From assembly GCF_002208095.1 (NCBI RefSeq), contig NZ_CP017990.1:1364001-1428000 (forward strand): a stretch of DNA of 64,000 bases. The letters are read 5' to 3'. Made by a program: the position numbers and the translations under genes. Under the pieces are notes generated by a model. The model was given only the letters and a program-made list of their open reading frames with translations, made no database searches and was not told where the DNA came from. Positions 33,016 through 41,445 of the stretch are shown in pieces (position 1 is the stretch's first letter; every line of letters starts with the position of its first letter). Origin of the DNA: Enterobacter cloacae complex sp. ECNIH7 (GTDB lineage Bacteria; Pseudomonadota; Gammaproteobacteria; Enterobacterales; Enterobacteriaceae).

Positions 33016-33231
33016 ATGAATACTGAAACACTTAAATCAGAAAACGGTACGATTCATCAATTAGCTATGGATATTGATCGCGTCATTAACGCGCTTGAAT
33101 ATGCTGAGTCAGATCCTGAGGTAGCATACAAACCCGCAGCACTCATTAAAATCTGTATCAATCAGCTCAAAAAAAATCTATCAGTTTTAAATAACGATCT
33201 TGGGCACGATTGGCCGGAGAATAAGTCATGA
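33016..33231 (+). CDS. First gene of the pL operon, unknown
   Basis: A 71-aa acidic, helical protein starting MNTETLKSENGTIHQLAMDID, with GGAG upstream of ATG 33016. It contains ALEYAESDPEVAYKPAALIKICINQLKK, a pattern seen in small early proteins of enterobacterial phages, and overlaps the next gene by four bases. It is in the place of lambda N but lacks an Arg-rich RNA-binding motif, so it is unlikely to be an N-type antiterminator. Function not known. Confidence 0.65.
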   Translation: MNTETLKSENGTIHQLAMDIDRVINALEYAESDPEVAYKPAALIKICINQLKKNLSVLNNDLGHDWPENKS

Positions 33232-33446
33232 ATAATGAAATGGTTACTTTGAATAAAGAAGAAACTAGCAGAACAATTCTCGACTGGTCACATGATTTGC
33301 GTTGCTGCTCATGTTCATTATGGCTTCTTCTTGAGAATATGACGAGTATTGAAGAAGAACGAGAGCACGCACTTATTACTCTAGTAGTTCAAACACTAGA
33401 TAAATTGAATAAAAGTGTCTCTGACTTCGACACATATAAACTTTAA
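33228..33446 (+). CDS. Small early protein, unknown
   Basis: A 72-aa acidic protein (MNNEMVTLNKEETSRTILDWSHD) with a Cys-rich short stretch (LRCCSCSLWLLL) in the middle and a helical Glu/Leu-rich end. It overlaps the gene before it by ATGA, indicating coupled translation. Composition is AT-rich as for the rest of the early left operon. No family recognised. Confidence 0.6.
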   Translation: MNNEMVTLNKEETSRTILDWSHDLRCCSCSLWLLLENMTSIEEEREHALITLVVQTLDKLNKSVSDFDTYKL

Positions 33447-33517
33447 ACACTTAAGAATTTAATTAACGCCTTCACTTGTGTGGCTTCCTGCAACCTGAAA
33501 ACAGGGTTAGGTTAAAA

Positions 33518-33634
33518 ATGACTTTCATCAAAGATAAAGCGGCATACAAAACAGCATGTCTTTTCTTTATGGTCTATGGCGACGAGTACCGCCATATATC
33601 TGACCTTTTCATGCGTAAAGCTTACGGAGTCTGA
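33518..33634 (+). CDS. 38-aa early phage protein
   Basis: ATG 33518 to TGA 33634 encodes 38 residues: MTFIKDKAAYKTACLFF, then MVYGDEYRHISDLFMRKAYGV. AGGTTAAAA precedes the ATG. The sequence is not low complexity and looks like a folded small protein with Tyr/Phe-rich helices. Its position between other small early genes with near-continuous coding supports it. Function unknown. Confidence 0.5.
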   Translation: MTFIKDKAAYKTACLFFMVYGDEYRHISDLFMRKAYGV

Positions 33635-33636
33635 AT

Positions 33637-33840
33637 ATGCTCAGTAGAGACAGTTCTCTAGAAACCGCAAAAAATACAGCAGATAACCTTTATCAATTAA
33701 TGGAGTTAATCAACTCCAATATTATTGATATGGATATCGAGCAAATAATTTCCCTGTCTGGCCTCTGCCTTGATTTATCGGCTCAGGTTTCAATGTGGAT
33801 GGATTCGGAGTTTGAACGCCGTGAAAAACAACGTAATTGA
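33637..33840 (+). CDS. Small early helical protein, unknown
   Basis: A 67-aa acidic helical protein (MLSRDSSLETAKNTADNLYQLMEL, then SLSGLCLDLSAQVSMWMDSEFERRE). It starts two bases after the 38-aa gene stop; GGAG in that stop region serves as ribosome-binding site. Its organisation resembles the first two pL genes (paired helices), so it may be a distant relative. Function unknown. Confidence 0.6.
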   Translation: MLSRDSSLETAKNTADNLYQLMELINSNIIDMDIEQIISLSGLCLDLSAQVSMWMDSEFERREKQRN

Positions 33841-34183
33841 AACTTACCGACGCAGAATTTTAAAGGCAGCGTTATTACGCCACCAGCGTAAAACAGGCAC
33901 AACCTGCATTGTTATTACTCTTCCGAAAGGCGGAATAACGACCATGGAGCTGACCGAGATTTTATTCGACGGGCTTCTGTGCCGGTTTGAAAAAATGGCG
34001 CGAAGTGAGCATGGCCCGGTGGCAGGCGATAAAGCTATCCGCGATTTGTACCGGAATGCAGTTGATGTGAATGGTCATGGCGAATACCTGACTGAAAGCG
34101 GAAAGCTGCTGGTTGATGAGCTTGTGGCAGAGCTGGTCGAACATGCTAAGAAAACAGCGGCCATCACGCAGGAGCATTCATGA
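33821..34183 (+). CDS. Early phage protein, unknown
   Basis: A 120-aa protein with GTG start at 33821 (VKNNVIETYRRRILKAALLRHQ), overlapping the end of the previous gene by 20 bp; GGAG lies about ten bases upstream. The N-terminal half is basic, and the C-terminal half is helical and acidic (MELTEILFDGLLCRFEKMA, LVDELVAELVEHAKK). An internal ATG before MELTEIL is a possible alternative start. GC content rises here relative to the genes just before. Function unknown. Confidence 0.6.
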   Translation: MKNNVIETYRRRILKAALLRHQRKTGTTCIVITLPKGGITTMELTEILFDGLLCRFEKMARSEHGPVAGDKAIRDLYRNAVDVNGHGEYLTESGKLLVDELVAELVEHAKKTAAITQEHS

Positions 34184-34401
34184 CACTTACTGCGATCCGA
34201 ATCCCTGAATGGGTTCACGAAAGGGCTGTGCGTGTGCTGCGCCAGCACCGCGCCGGGCGGATCCACCCCCGCCGCATGCACAAGACTGGCTATCTGAGCC
34301 TGAGTGTGAATCTCCGCTGGCGCCTGCTTTCCCGCGACGGCGGCCAGAGCTGGGAAGTAATGAGCCACGAACGCTATTCAAAATTGAAGGACAGAAAATG
34401 A
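34180..34401 (+). CDS. ParE-like phage toxin family protein
   Basis: A 73-aa basic protein ending WRLLSRDGGQSWEVMSHERYSKLKD, the signature of the ParE-like toxins of bacteriophage type II systems (PF15781), with the N-terminal IPEWVHERAVRVLRQHRAGR helix. It overlaps both neighbours by ATGA. No recognisable antitoxin lies beside it; the unknown genes on either side are candidates. Many lambdoid phages carry a homologue in the early left operon, so it may serve host takeover instead of addiction. Confidence 0.65.
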   Translation: MTLTAIRIPEWVHERAVRVLRQHRAGRIHPRRMHKTGYLSLSVNLRWRLLSRDGGQSWEVMSHERYSKLKDRK

Positions 34402-34820
34402 CTGATAAACGCATCGCCAGCGCAATCGACCTGGCATTACAGCAACACGATACGCCTGTTGGCCCACTGTTCGTAGCAGTACGCCACGGACGTATAAAAA
34501 AATGCTTCACGCGAGATACGGCGATCCGCTATCTGGCGTTCTTTATGACTTCAGAAGCATTTTATCGCTCCGGCTTCGAGCAGCGGCACCCGGATGTGCA
34601 GGCAGTCCACCCACTCAATCCAGAGCTGAATTGTTGGCAGCGTGGCGGCGTAACCACCGGGTATTTCATGGCACACCAGCGTTGTGTTCGCCGTCTGCGT
34701 CGCATCTTGGCGCGCAAGCGAGAAATGGAGAAATGGTGTGAGAAATGGGACGCGATGCATGACCGATTCGTTAAAGAGGTTGATGCACTGCAGGCCATCA
34801 AGCCGAAAGGAGTTCAGTGA
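34398..34820 (+). CDS. Early phage protein, unknown
   Basis: A 140-aa basic protein (MTDKRIASAIDLALQQHDTPVG). It has a Cys/His-poor, Arg-rich middle (QRCVRRLRRILARKREMEKWCEKW) that forms a coiled coil and might bind nucleic acid. ATG overlaps the ParE-like gene stop (ATGA). A longer frame starting at 34209 lies inside the ParE-like gene and is rejected. Function unknown. Confidence 0.6.
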   Translation: MTDKRIASAIDLALQQHDTPVGPLFVAVRHGRIKKCFTRDTAIRYLAFFMTSEAFYRSGFEQRHPDVQAVHPLNPELNCWQRGGVTTGYFMAHQRCVRRLRRILARKREMEKWCEKWDAMHDRFVKEVDALQAIKPKGVQ

Positions 34821-35398
34821 TGGTTAATTCAGCCTTTACTCCGGAGCCGACATCAACAGGCATCCGTTTTGGTAACCGCGTCATTGGTTATTCCGTCGCG
34901 GTTCGCCAGCTCGACAATGGCAACTATGACAAACGAATTCCGGATGGATTAGATCTGCTGGCTTGCATCATGGAAGCGATTGAAAGCGGCTGGTTTACCC
35001 CGGGCATCGAGAGCGAAATCATCATTTGGCGCTGGATGCTTGTTGCCGTCTTCATTACCGAGGAGCAGGCAAAGAACGGCACAGTTGAGGTTGCCAACGA
35101 TTCTGGAGGGTTTGACACCGCAGTTATCTACTCCGGACAGCACGGTTCAATCAGTGTTTATCCTGCGCCAGAGCGGTTCGCACTCGCAAGCCATGTGGAA
35201 GGGTTAGCTATTGAGAAATACGGTCAGGAACTCGGCCAGCAGATGGCGCTGCGCATGTACCGGGACATGTTAGATACGGACGCTGAGAACGGGCTTCGAC
35301 TCTCAAAAATGGGGCGGGAGGGTTTTAATCTCCTGCATGACAGCTTCATTGAACAGATTCAGAAAGAAGGTATGCCTGACATGCCGGTTATGCACTGA
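34820..35398 (+). CDS. Early phage protein, unknown
   Basis: A 192-aa protein (MVNSAFTPEPTSTGIRFGNRVIGYSV), starting at the stop of the preceding gene (TGATG). It is a mixed alpha/beta acidic protein with no membrane helix, containing ESGWFTPGIESEIIIWRWMLVAVF and a helical C-terminus (MALRMYRDMLDTDAEN). Similar proteins occur in this operon in other enterobacterial prophages, but no function is known to me. Confidence 0.6.
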   Translation: MVNSAFTPEPTSTGIRFGNRVIGYSVAVRQLDNGNYDKRIPDGLDLLACIMEAIESGWFTPGIESEIIIWRWMLVAVFITEEQAKNGTVEVANDSGGFDTAVIYSGQHGSISVYPAPERFALASHVEGLAIEKYGQELGQQMALRMYRDMLDTDAENGLRLSKMGREGFNLLHDSFIEQIQKEGMPDMPVMH

Positions 35399-35409
35399 GG
35401 AGGACGAAA

Positions 35410-36153
35410 ATGAACACTGTAACGATCAACAACAAACAGCTGCCGGCAGTCGAGTATCGCGGTCAGCGCGTTGTGACGCTAGCGATGATTGATGAAGTCC
35501 ACCAGCGACCTGAAGGAACCGCTCGTGCTGCGTTTAACCGCAACCGTTCTCACTTTATCGAAGGGGTGGATTTTCTTGAAATGACTGCGGACGTAATACG
35601 TACGGAGTCACTTTCTGATGCCTTTGCCGCGCGCACTGCCAAAGGAATCATTCTTTTCGAGTCTGGTTACCTGATGCTGACGAAGCCGTTTAACGATGAT
35701 CTTGCCTGGCAGGTTCAGCGCGAACTGGTTAACAGCTATTTCCGCACTCGCGCGTCGCTGACGGAAATTGAGATGATCGCAGCGATGGCCGCAGACGCCG
35801 TTCGCCAGCAGAAACGCCTGAATCATGTTGAAGAGCAGATCGAAACGGTCACCGAAGCTGTGGAGAACATCAAACGTGGGACCATGCGCGCAGGATATGT
35901 CGGTTACCGTCAGGTGGCAGCCAAAAGCGGTATGAGTGATGCCAAGTGCCGGAATCTGGTCAATGCCTACCGCATCCCGACAGACACGCACGAATTTATG
36001 ACTCCAGAAGGGTTGTTGTCACGTAGGGCAATCGTCGAACTGGAGCCGTTTATGGCCGCGTTTCGCCAGATGATGTCAGAAGCTGAACCGCGCGGCACCC
36101 GCTGGTATCACCCTAAAATGGGCCTGTTCCAGGCGATTGGGTGGGAGGGTTAA
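35410..36153 (+). CDS. ORF6N-domain regulator (antirepressor-like)
   Basis: A 247-aa protein. Residues 5-115 form an ORF6N DNA-binding domain (LPAVEYRGQRVVTLAMIDEVHQRPEG, then FNRNRSHFIEGVDFLE, FESGYLMLTKPF). A coiled-coil linker (VEEQIETVTEAVENIKRG) leads to a C-terminal domain with a helix-turn-helix-like GYRQVAAKSGMSDAKCRN. Such proteins act as antirepressors or transcription regulators in lambdoid phages. AGGAGG precedes the ATG. Here it could counter CI during induction. Confidence 0.82.
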   Translation: MNTVTINNKQLPAVEYRGQRVVTLAMIDEVHQRPEGTARAAFNRNRSHFIEGVDFLEMTADVIRTESLSDAFAARTAKGIILFESGYLMLTKPFNDDLAWQVQRELVNSYFRTRASLTEIEMIAAMAADAVRQQKRLNHVEEQIETVTEAVENIKRGTMRAGYVGYRQVAAKSGMSDAKCRNLVNAYRIPTDTHEFMTPEGLLSRRAIVELEPFMAAFRQMMSEAEPRGTRWYHPKMGLFQAIGWEG

Positions 36154-36155
36154 GA

Positions 36156-36527
36156 ATGCACAAATTCTTCGTGGAGACAAACAACCTGAACACTATCAGC
36201 GATTGCCTGCAGCAGCTTGTTAACGCAGAAGAAGCGCAGCTCAGTATTGAAGAGCAACTGGCGAGATCGAACAGCAGTAGTGACTGGAGCACATGGCGCA
36301 AAAAGGCAGAGAACGCGCTGCGGCTGATCAAAGGGAAGCGTCGAATCATCACAGCTCGTTTGGCAGTTCTGCGTCATGAGGAAAAAGAGCGCAACCTGGA
36401 GCTGCACCAGCAGCACAACGACTTCCTGGTTCAGGCTCTGCGCGAAATCGTAACGCCCTCCTCTTTTGCGCGTTGCGTGCGTCTGGCTAAAGAGAAAATG
36501 GAGGAGATCCATGCAAACCAGTGCTGA
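36156..36527 (+). CDS. Coiled-coil early phage protein, unknown
   Basis: A 123-aa, almost wholly helical protein starting MHKFFVETNNLNTISDCL at 36156, two bases after the ORF6N gene. It has a long charged coiled coil (EEAQLSIEEQLARS to RHEEKERNLELHQQ) and ends with CVRLAKEKMEEIHANQC. It overlaps the xis gene by 17 bp. Position upstream of xis is shared with many lambdoid prophages. Function unknown. Confidence 0.6.
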   Translation: MHKFFVETNNLNTISDCLQQLVNAEEAQLSIEEQLARSNSSSDWSTWRKKAENALRLIKGKRRIITARLAVLRHEEKERNLELHQQHNDFLVQALREIVTPSSFARCVRLAKEKMEEIHANQC

Positions 36528-36768
36528 AATCGTTCTTCTGGTGCCGAATGACTGGGTTAGCGAAAAGGTTCTGATTGCGGTTACCGGGCTCAAGCCCGGA
36601 ACCATCACCCGCGCCAGAAAAGAATCCTGGATGCTGGGCCGCGAGTACCTGCACATTTCACCAGATGGTAATCCCAAGCCTTCGAGCGAATGCATGTATA
36701 ACAGGAAAGCCGTTGATCAGTGGATCGAGGCGCAGAAAAAAAATCAACCAGGTGCGAAGACAGCATGA
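36511..36768 (+). CDS. xis: Excisionase
   Basis: An 85-aa protein starting MQTSAEIVLLVPNDWVSEKVL, matching the DUF1233/XisR-type excisionase family: winged-helix region TGLKPGTITRARKESWMLGREYLH and the end YNRKAVDQWIEAQ. It bends att DNA and directs Int to excision. It overlaps the gene before by 17 bp and lies 44 bp upstream of the int start, transcribed from pL. Confidence 0.85.
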   Translation: MQTSAEIVLLVPNDWVSEKVLIAVTGLKPGTITRARKESWMLGREYLHISPDGNPKPSSECMYNRKAVDQWIEAQKKNQPGAKTA

Positions 36769-36812
36769 AAAGCAGTACACTCGTCAACGCTCCTGGACGT
36801 CAGGAGGGATCA

Positions 36813-38105
36813 ATGGCTAATGCATCATACCCGACAGGCGTCGAAAACCACGGCGGTTCGCTCCGCATCTGGTTTCTTTATAAAGGTAAACGTGTCAGGG
36901 AAAACCTCGGTGTCCCTGACACTGCAAAAAATCGCAAGATAGCTGGTGAGCTGCGTTCTTCGGTTTGTTTTGCGATAAGGATGGGGAATTTTAACTATGC
37001 AGAAAAATTCCCAAACTCACCGAACCTTGCCCGGTTCGGTCAGGATAGAAAGGAAATTACTGTGCTGGAGCTTACCGAAAGATGGTCAGAGCTGAAGAGA
37101 ATGGAGATCAGCTCTAATACCATGAGTAGGTACGAATCCATCATAAAAAACATGCTTCCGCGCATCGGCGAAAATAAAATGGTTTCTGCGGTTACCACTG
37201 AAGATTTGCTGTATGTCAGGAAGGAGTTGCTGACGGGCTTCCATGTAATGAAGAAGGATCACCGGACACAGGTAAAAGGCCGGAAGTCTTCCACGGTGAA
37301 TAATTACATGATGCTGATGGCCGAGATCTTCCAGTTTGGAGCTGATAACGGCTACGCAAAGGAAAACCCGTTTAGCGGAATTAACCGGCTCAGGAAGGCA
37401 AAAGACGAACCAGATCCACTCACGACCGACGAGTTCATCAGGTTCATTCAGGCGTGCGGCCACCAGCAGATGCGAAATCTCTGGACCGTCGCCGTTTATA
37501 CCGGAATGAGGCATGGGGAATTATGTGGTCTTGCATGGGAAGACATCGATCTCACCGCGGGAACCATTACGGTTAAGCGCAACCTTACCCAAACGTATGA
37601 GTTCACCCTGCCAAAAACCGAGGCAGGCACTGACAGGGTGATTTATCTCATACAACCAGCTATTGATGCCCTTAGGGATCAGGCCCAACTGACGCGCCTT
37701 GGCCGGCAGCATGAGGTTGAAGTGAATTTGCGTGAATATGGCCAGTCAGTCATACATCCATGCACTTTCGTTTTCAGCCCTCAATGCGTCAAGCGTGGGT
37801 CCCGAAGAGGATATCATTACGCGGTTAATTCGATTAATAAAATTTGGGCCCCGATAATCAAGCGCGCCGGCATTCGTTACCGCAACGCTTACCAGTCACG
37901 GCATACCTATGCGTGCTGGTCATTATCAGCAGGTGCGAACCCAAACTTTATAGCAACTCAAATGGGGCATACTGATGCACAGATGGTTTACAAGGTGTAT
38001 GGAAAGTGGATGTCAGAGAAGAGCGGCGAACAGGTTACTCTGCTCAACAAGGCGCTTTCACACATTGCCCCATCACTGCCCCAAAGCATGGTAGTAGCGC
38101 AGTAG
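36813..38105 (+). CDS. int: Tyrosine-recombinase integrase
   Basis: A 430-aa integrase. The start at 36813 (MANASYPTGVENHG) has AGGAGG five bases upstream; an ATG at 36765 overlapping the xis stop is possible. It has an N-terminal arm-binding domain, core-binding domain (about 85-190) and catalytic domain with Arg in YTGMRHGELCGL, RHTYACW box, MGHTDAQMV and nucleophile Tyr in VYGKWM. The box II His is replaced in NAYQSRHT, as in several related integrases. The gene ends at the right prophage boundary and the enzyme is expected to use a site inside ybdO. Confidence 0.93.
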   Translation: MANASYPTGVENHGGSLRIWFLYKGKRVRENLGVPDTAKNRKIAGELRSSVCFAIRMGNFNYAEKFPNSPNLARFGQDRKEITVLELTERWSELKRMEISSNTMSRYESIIKNMLPRIGENKMVSAVTTEDLLYVRKELLTGFHVMKKDHRTQVKGRKSSTVNNYMMLMAEIFQFGADNGYAKENPFSGINRLRKAKDEPDPLTTDEFIRFIQACGHQQMRNLWTVAVYTGMRHGELCGLAWEDIDLTAGTITVKRNLTQTYEFTLPKTEAGTDRVIYLIQPAIDALRDQAQLTRLGRQHEVEVNLREYGQSVIHPCTFVFSPQCVKRGSRRGYHYAVNSINKIWAPIIKRAGIRYRNAYQSRHTYACWSLSAGANPNFIATQMGHTDAQMVYKVYGKWMSEKSGEQVTLLNKALSHIAPSLPQSMVVAQ

Positions 38106-38172
38106 AAAACCTTAAATTCAAGTGGTTAGCAGCCATGTTGCTACATTTGTATAAAATGCGGGCAATAAATGA
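38106..38172. other. Right prophage boundary (attR region)
   Basis: int stops at 38105 and the surviving ybdO reading frame stays E. coli-like up to its codons for VIYCP, after which residues HFIQM and a stop are read. The junction therefore lies between about 38106 and 38165. The core repeat cannot be fixed because the other end is outside the window. Confidence 0.45.
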
Positions 38173-38473
38173 CAAAGTTCTTCTTCAACCCGCTGCTGTG
38201 CATGATATTGATAGTCTGCTCCAGCTGGTTCAGGTTCTGTTCCAGATGATGATGCAGATTGACGCCGACGGTCGTGGGCGTGATCCCTTTACCGGAACGG
38301 ATGAACAGAGGATCGTTGAGTTGCCCTCTCAGACGCTGCAGTGACTGGCTCACGGCAGAGGGTGTGATATAAAGCGTCTCGGCGGCTTTACTGATACTAA
38401 GGTGCTGGTAAATGCACTCGAAAATGACTAACAGATTAAGATCGAATTTTTTAAGGTCATAGAGGTTTGCCAT
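38141..38473 (-). pseudogene. ybdO: ybdO fragment, LysR-family regulator cut by the prophage
   Basis: 110 codons from ATG 38473 (MANLYDLKKFDLNLLVIFE) encode the winged-helix N-terminal domain (SISKAAETLYITPSAVSQSLQRLR, then FIRSGKGITPT), nearly identical to E. coli YbdO as I recall it. E. coli YbdO is about 300 aa; here homology ends after residue 105 at the prophage edge, so the effector-binding domain is lost or lies across the prophage. The fragment may still bind DNA without its sensor domain. A longer frame adds 13 residues upstream. Confidence 0.85.
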
Positions 38474-38710
38474 GTTTCGTCCTGAGGGTGCTACGTTTGC
38501 TGTGGTTATCATATAACTGGTAACAATAGTTTGAGGCTAACCATTTATAATTCTTTCGGTTAATTCTCTTAGTTTTAAATTTAAAACATCTTAATATATC
38601 ACGGTGGCAGATTATTGAAATAGCGCTTCGAAAGCGATTGAGATAACTTTATTGTAGAAAAGGGAGTGACATTTTAAATGACAATTGCCATTTATATATC
38701 ACGATAGTTT
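38474..38710. other. AT-rich intergenic region upstream of ybdO
   Basis: This stretch has long A/T runs (TTTTAAATTTAAAAC near 38573) and no open frame of note. It probably holds the ybdO promoter and H-NS-type silencing sequence. In E. coli dsbG lies between ybdO and ahpC; it is absent here. Confidence 0.5.
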
Positions 38711-38722
38711 TATAATAAAAAT

Positions 38723-38950
38723 AAATCTATAACGCTCCGGAATGATGTTCGACGCAACCTATCACAGCCATAGGCAGGAATGCCTCTCTTATGGATTGCT
38801 CAATCCCTGCGCGGGTGGTGTAATCAAAAGGCTGTTACCGCCTTGATATAAAGGGTTGTAGAGCGCAACGCAACGCCAGTTTCGGCTGGCACTGAATGTA
38901 CCTGCGGGGAATTCAGGTATCAGGGCCGCCCGTTGAGGCGGCCTTTTTAC
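38723..38950 (+). ncRNA. Candidate small RNA upstream of ahpC
   Basis: A perfect TATAAT (38711-38716) precedes a GC-rich, structure-prone stretch of about 230 bases with several hairpins (for example CATAGGCAGG paired with CCTCTCTTATGG). It ends in a strong intrinsic terminator, GGCCGCC-CGTTGA-GGCGGCC-TTTTT (38924-38948). The 62-aa frame on the other strand has no ribosome-binding site. No matching -35 at 17 bp is obvious. It could also be an mRNA leader remnant. Confidence 0.4.
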
Positions 38951-39095
38951 TTTTAGGCTTTCCTGTAAAAGGTTCACCTTGTTGTCTTGCCGACGTTGTA
39001 AGGTTTGGCTGATTGATTTGATAAAGCATACGCATTAGCCCCGATGAATAAAGTTGGTTACCTTACATCTCAACGAAAACACGGAGGAAGTACAG

Positions 39096-39659
39096 ATGTC
39101 TTTGATTAACACCAAAATTAAACCTTTCAAAAACCAGGCGTTCAAAAACGGTGAGTTCATCGAAGTTACCGAGAAAGATACCGAAGGCCGCTGGAGCGTC
39201 TTCTTCTTCTATCCGGCTGACTTTACCTTCGTTTGCCCGACTGAACTGGGTGACGTGGCAGACCATTACGACGAACTGCAGAAGCTGGGCGTAGACGTTT
39301 ACTCTGTCTCTACCGATACCCACTTCACCCACAAAGCATGGCACAGCAGCTCTGAAACCATCGCGAAAATCAAATACGCGATGATCGGCGACCCGACTGG
39401 CGCCCTGACCCGTAACTTCGACAACATGCGTGAAGATGAAGGCCTGGCTGACCGCGCCACCTTCGTTGTTGACCCGCAGGGCATTATCCAGGCTATCGAA
39501 GTTACCGCTGAAGGTATCGGCCGTGATGCTTCTGACCTGCTGCGTAAAGTTAAAGCCGCTCAGTACGTGGCTTCTCACCCAGGCGAAGTATGCCCGGCGA
39601 AATGGAAAGAAGGCGAAGCGACGCTGGCTCCATCCCTGGACCTGGTTGGCAAGATCTAA
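39096..39659 (+). CDS. ahpC: Alkyl hydroperoxide reductase, peroxiredoxin subunit
   Basis: A 187-aa 2-Cys peroxiredoxin, same length as E. coli AhpC. Peroxidatic Cys47 is in [10 protein letters not shown] and the resolving Cys near 166 in GEVCPAKW. It reduces hydrogen peroxide, organic peroxides and peroxynitrite in the cytosol and is recycled by AhpF. GGAGG lies before ATG 39096. OxyR control is established in E. coli; the OxyR site upstream was not resolved here. Confidence 0.98.
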   Translation: MSLINTKIKPFKNQAFKNGEFIEVTEKDTEGRWSVFFFYPADFTFVCPTELGDVADHYDELQKLGVDVYSVSTDTHFTHKAWHSSSETIAKIKYAMIGDPTGALTRNFDNMREDEGLADRATFVVDPQGIIQAIEVTAEGIGRDASDLLRKVKAAQYVASHPGEVCPAKWKEGEATLAPSLDLVGKI

Positions 39660-39668
39660 GTCTGTAAA

Positions 39669-39735
39669 GCCTGGCGGCGCTGCGCTTGCACAGGCCTACA
39701 GTATCGTAGGCCGGGTAAACGAAGTGCCACCCGGC
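39669..39735. repeat. REP/BIME palindromic element between ahpC and ahpF
   Basis: Two imperfect palindromes face each other: GCCTGGCGGCGCTGCGCTT with CAGGCCTAC, then GTAGGCCGGGTAA with CCACCCGGC. These are hallmarks of enterobacterial REP units. A further hairpin (ATGGGCGC-ACCC-GCGCCCAT) follows at 39743-39762. In this place it can set the ahpC/ahpF ratio by protecting ahpC mRNA. Confidence 0.8.
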
Positions 39736-39846
39736 AATCAATGGGCGCACCCGCGCCCATTTCATTCCAGCACCATGATGCAAGTTGCATTCAGGCCGCC
39801 CGTATAAGGCAGCTTGCATGATGACGTCTTAAGAGAGGGAAGAACA

Positions 39847-41412
39847 ATGCTCGACACTAACATGAAAACCCAGCTCAAGGCCTACCTTGAGAAACTGACC
39901 AAACCCGTTGAGCTGATTGCCACGCTGGACGACAGCGCCAAATCGGCAGAGATCAAGGAACTGCTGGCGGAAATCGCCGAGCTGTCGCCGAAAGTGACCT
40001 TCAAAGAAGAGAACGCGCTGCCGGTCCGTAAGCCCTCTTTCCTGATTACCAACCCAGGCTCCGACCAGGGACCGCGCTTTGCCGGCTCGCCGCTGGGTCA
40101 CGAATTTACCTCACTGGTGCTGGCGCTGCTGTGGACCGGTGGTCATCCGTCAAAAGAAGCGCAGGCGCTGCTGGAGCAGATCCGCGATATCGACGGTGAT
40201 TTCGAATTTGAAACCTATTACTCGCTCTCCTGCCACAACTGCCCGGACGTGGTGCAGGCGCTGAACCTGATGTCGGTCCTGAACCCGCGCATCAAGCACA
40301 CGGCGATTGACGGCGGTACCTTCCAGAATGAAATCACCGAACGCAACGTGATGGGCGTTCCGGCGGTCTACATGAACGGCAAAGAGTTCGGCCAGGGCCG
40401 TATGACGCTGACCGAAATCGTAGCCAAAGTGGATACCGGTGCTGAAAAACGTGCGGCGGAAGAGCTGAACAAACGCGATGCTTACGACGTGCTGATCGTC
40501 GGTTCCGGTCCTGCGGGCGCGGCGGCAGCGGTGTACTCCGCGCGTAAAGGTATTCGTACCGGCCTGATGGGTGAACGCTTTGGCGGCCAGGTGCTCGATA
40601 CCGTGGACATCGAAAACTACATTTCCGTGCCGAAGACCGAAGGTCAGAAGCTGGCAGGGGCGCTGAAGGCGCACGTCAGCGACTATGACGTAGACGTGAT
40701 CGACAGCCAGAGCGCCAGCAAGCTGGTTCCGGCCGCGGCCGAGGGTGGTTTACACCAGATTGAAACCGCGTCCGGCGCGGTGCTGAAAGCGCGCAGCATT
40801 ATCATTGCCACCGGCGCGAAATGGCGCAACATGAACGTTCCGGGCGAAGATCAGTACCGTACCAAAGGCGTGACCTACTGTCCGCACTGTGATGGCCCGC
40901 TGTTTAAAGGTAAACGCGTGGCGGTGATCGGCGGCGGTAACTCGGGCGTGGAAGCGGCTATCGACCTGGCGGGGATTGTTGAGCACGTTACCCTTCTGGA
41001 GTTCGCTCCGGAGATGAAGGCCGACCAGGTACTGCAGGATAAAGTTCGCAGCCTGAAAAACGTCGACATCGTACTGAACGCGCAGACCACGGAAGTGAAG
41101 GGCGACGGCAGCAAAGTGACCGGCCTGGAATACCGCGACCGCGTGAGCGGCGACGTGCACAGCGTTCAGCTGTCAGGGATCTTCGTGCAGATCGGTCTGC
41201 TGCCAAATACCACCTGGCTGGAAGGCGCGATTGAGCGCAACCGCATGGGCGAAATCATCATCGATGCGAAATGTGAAACCAGCGTGAAAGGCGTGTTTGC
41301 GGCGGGCGACTGCACCACCGTGCCGTACAAACAGATCATTATCGCCACGGGCGAAGGGGCGAAGGCGTCTCTGAGTTCCTTTGACTACCTGATTCGCACC
41401 AAAACCGCATAA
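39847..41412 (+). CDS. ahpF: Alkyl hydroperoxide reductase, flavoprotein subunit
   Basis: A 521-aa FAD enzyme, the E. coli length, using start [16 protein letters not shown] at 39847 after GGGAAGAACA. The N-terminal thioredoxin-like pair has SCHNCPD as redox centre; the C-terminal thioredoxin-reductase part has FAD site [10 protein letters not shown], redox centre CPHCDG and NADH site [10 protein letters not shown]. It passes electrons from NADH to AhpC. Confidence 0.98.
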   Translation: MLDTNMKTQLKAYLEKLTKPVELIATLDDSAKSAEIKELLAEIAELSPKVTFKEENALPVRKPSFLITNPGSDQGPRFAGSPLGHEFTSLVLALLWTGGHPSKEAQALLEQIRDIDGDFEFETYYSLSCHNCPDVVQALNLMSVLNPRIKHTAIDGGTFQNEITERNVMGVPAVYMNGKEFGQGRMTLTEIVAKVDTGAEKRAAEELNKRDAYDVLIVGSGPAGAAAAVYSARKGIRTGLMGERFGGQVLDTVDIENYISVPKTEGQKLAGALKAHVSDYDVDVIDSQSASKLVPAAAEGGLHQIETASGAVLKARSIIIATGAKWRNMNVPGEDQYRTKGVTYCPHCDGPLFKGKRVAVIGGGNSGVEAAIDLAGIVEHVTLLEFAPEMKADQVLQDKVRSLKNVDIVLNAQTTEVKGDGSKVTGLEYRDRVSGDVHSVQLSGIFVQIGLLPNTTWLEGAIERNRMGEIIIDAKCETSVKGVFAAGDCTTVPYKQIIIATGEGAKASLSSFDYLIRTKTA

Positions 41413-41445
41413 CAGAAGAAAGTAAGGCTACACCTGCAATAGCGA

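Noticed and set aside
34209..34397. N-terminal extension of the 140-aa early protein
   Set aside because: It overlaps the ParE-like gene and translates to Pro/Arg/Cys-rich shadow sequence; the ATG at 34398 has the operon's usual ATGA overlap.
38106..38172. tRNA gene at the prophage boundary
   Set aside because: No cloverleaf or tRNA 3' end is present; the boundary is in ybdO.
38789..38977. 62-aa minus-strand frame upstream of ahpC
   Set aside because: It crosses a strong terminator hairpin, has no ribosome-binding site and no recognisable protein pattern.
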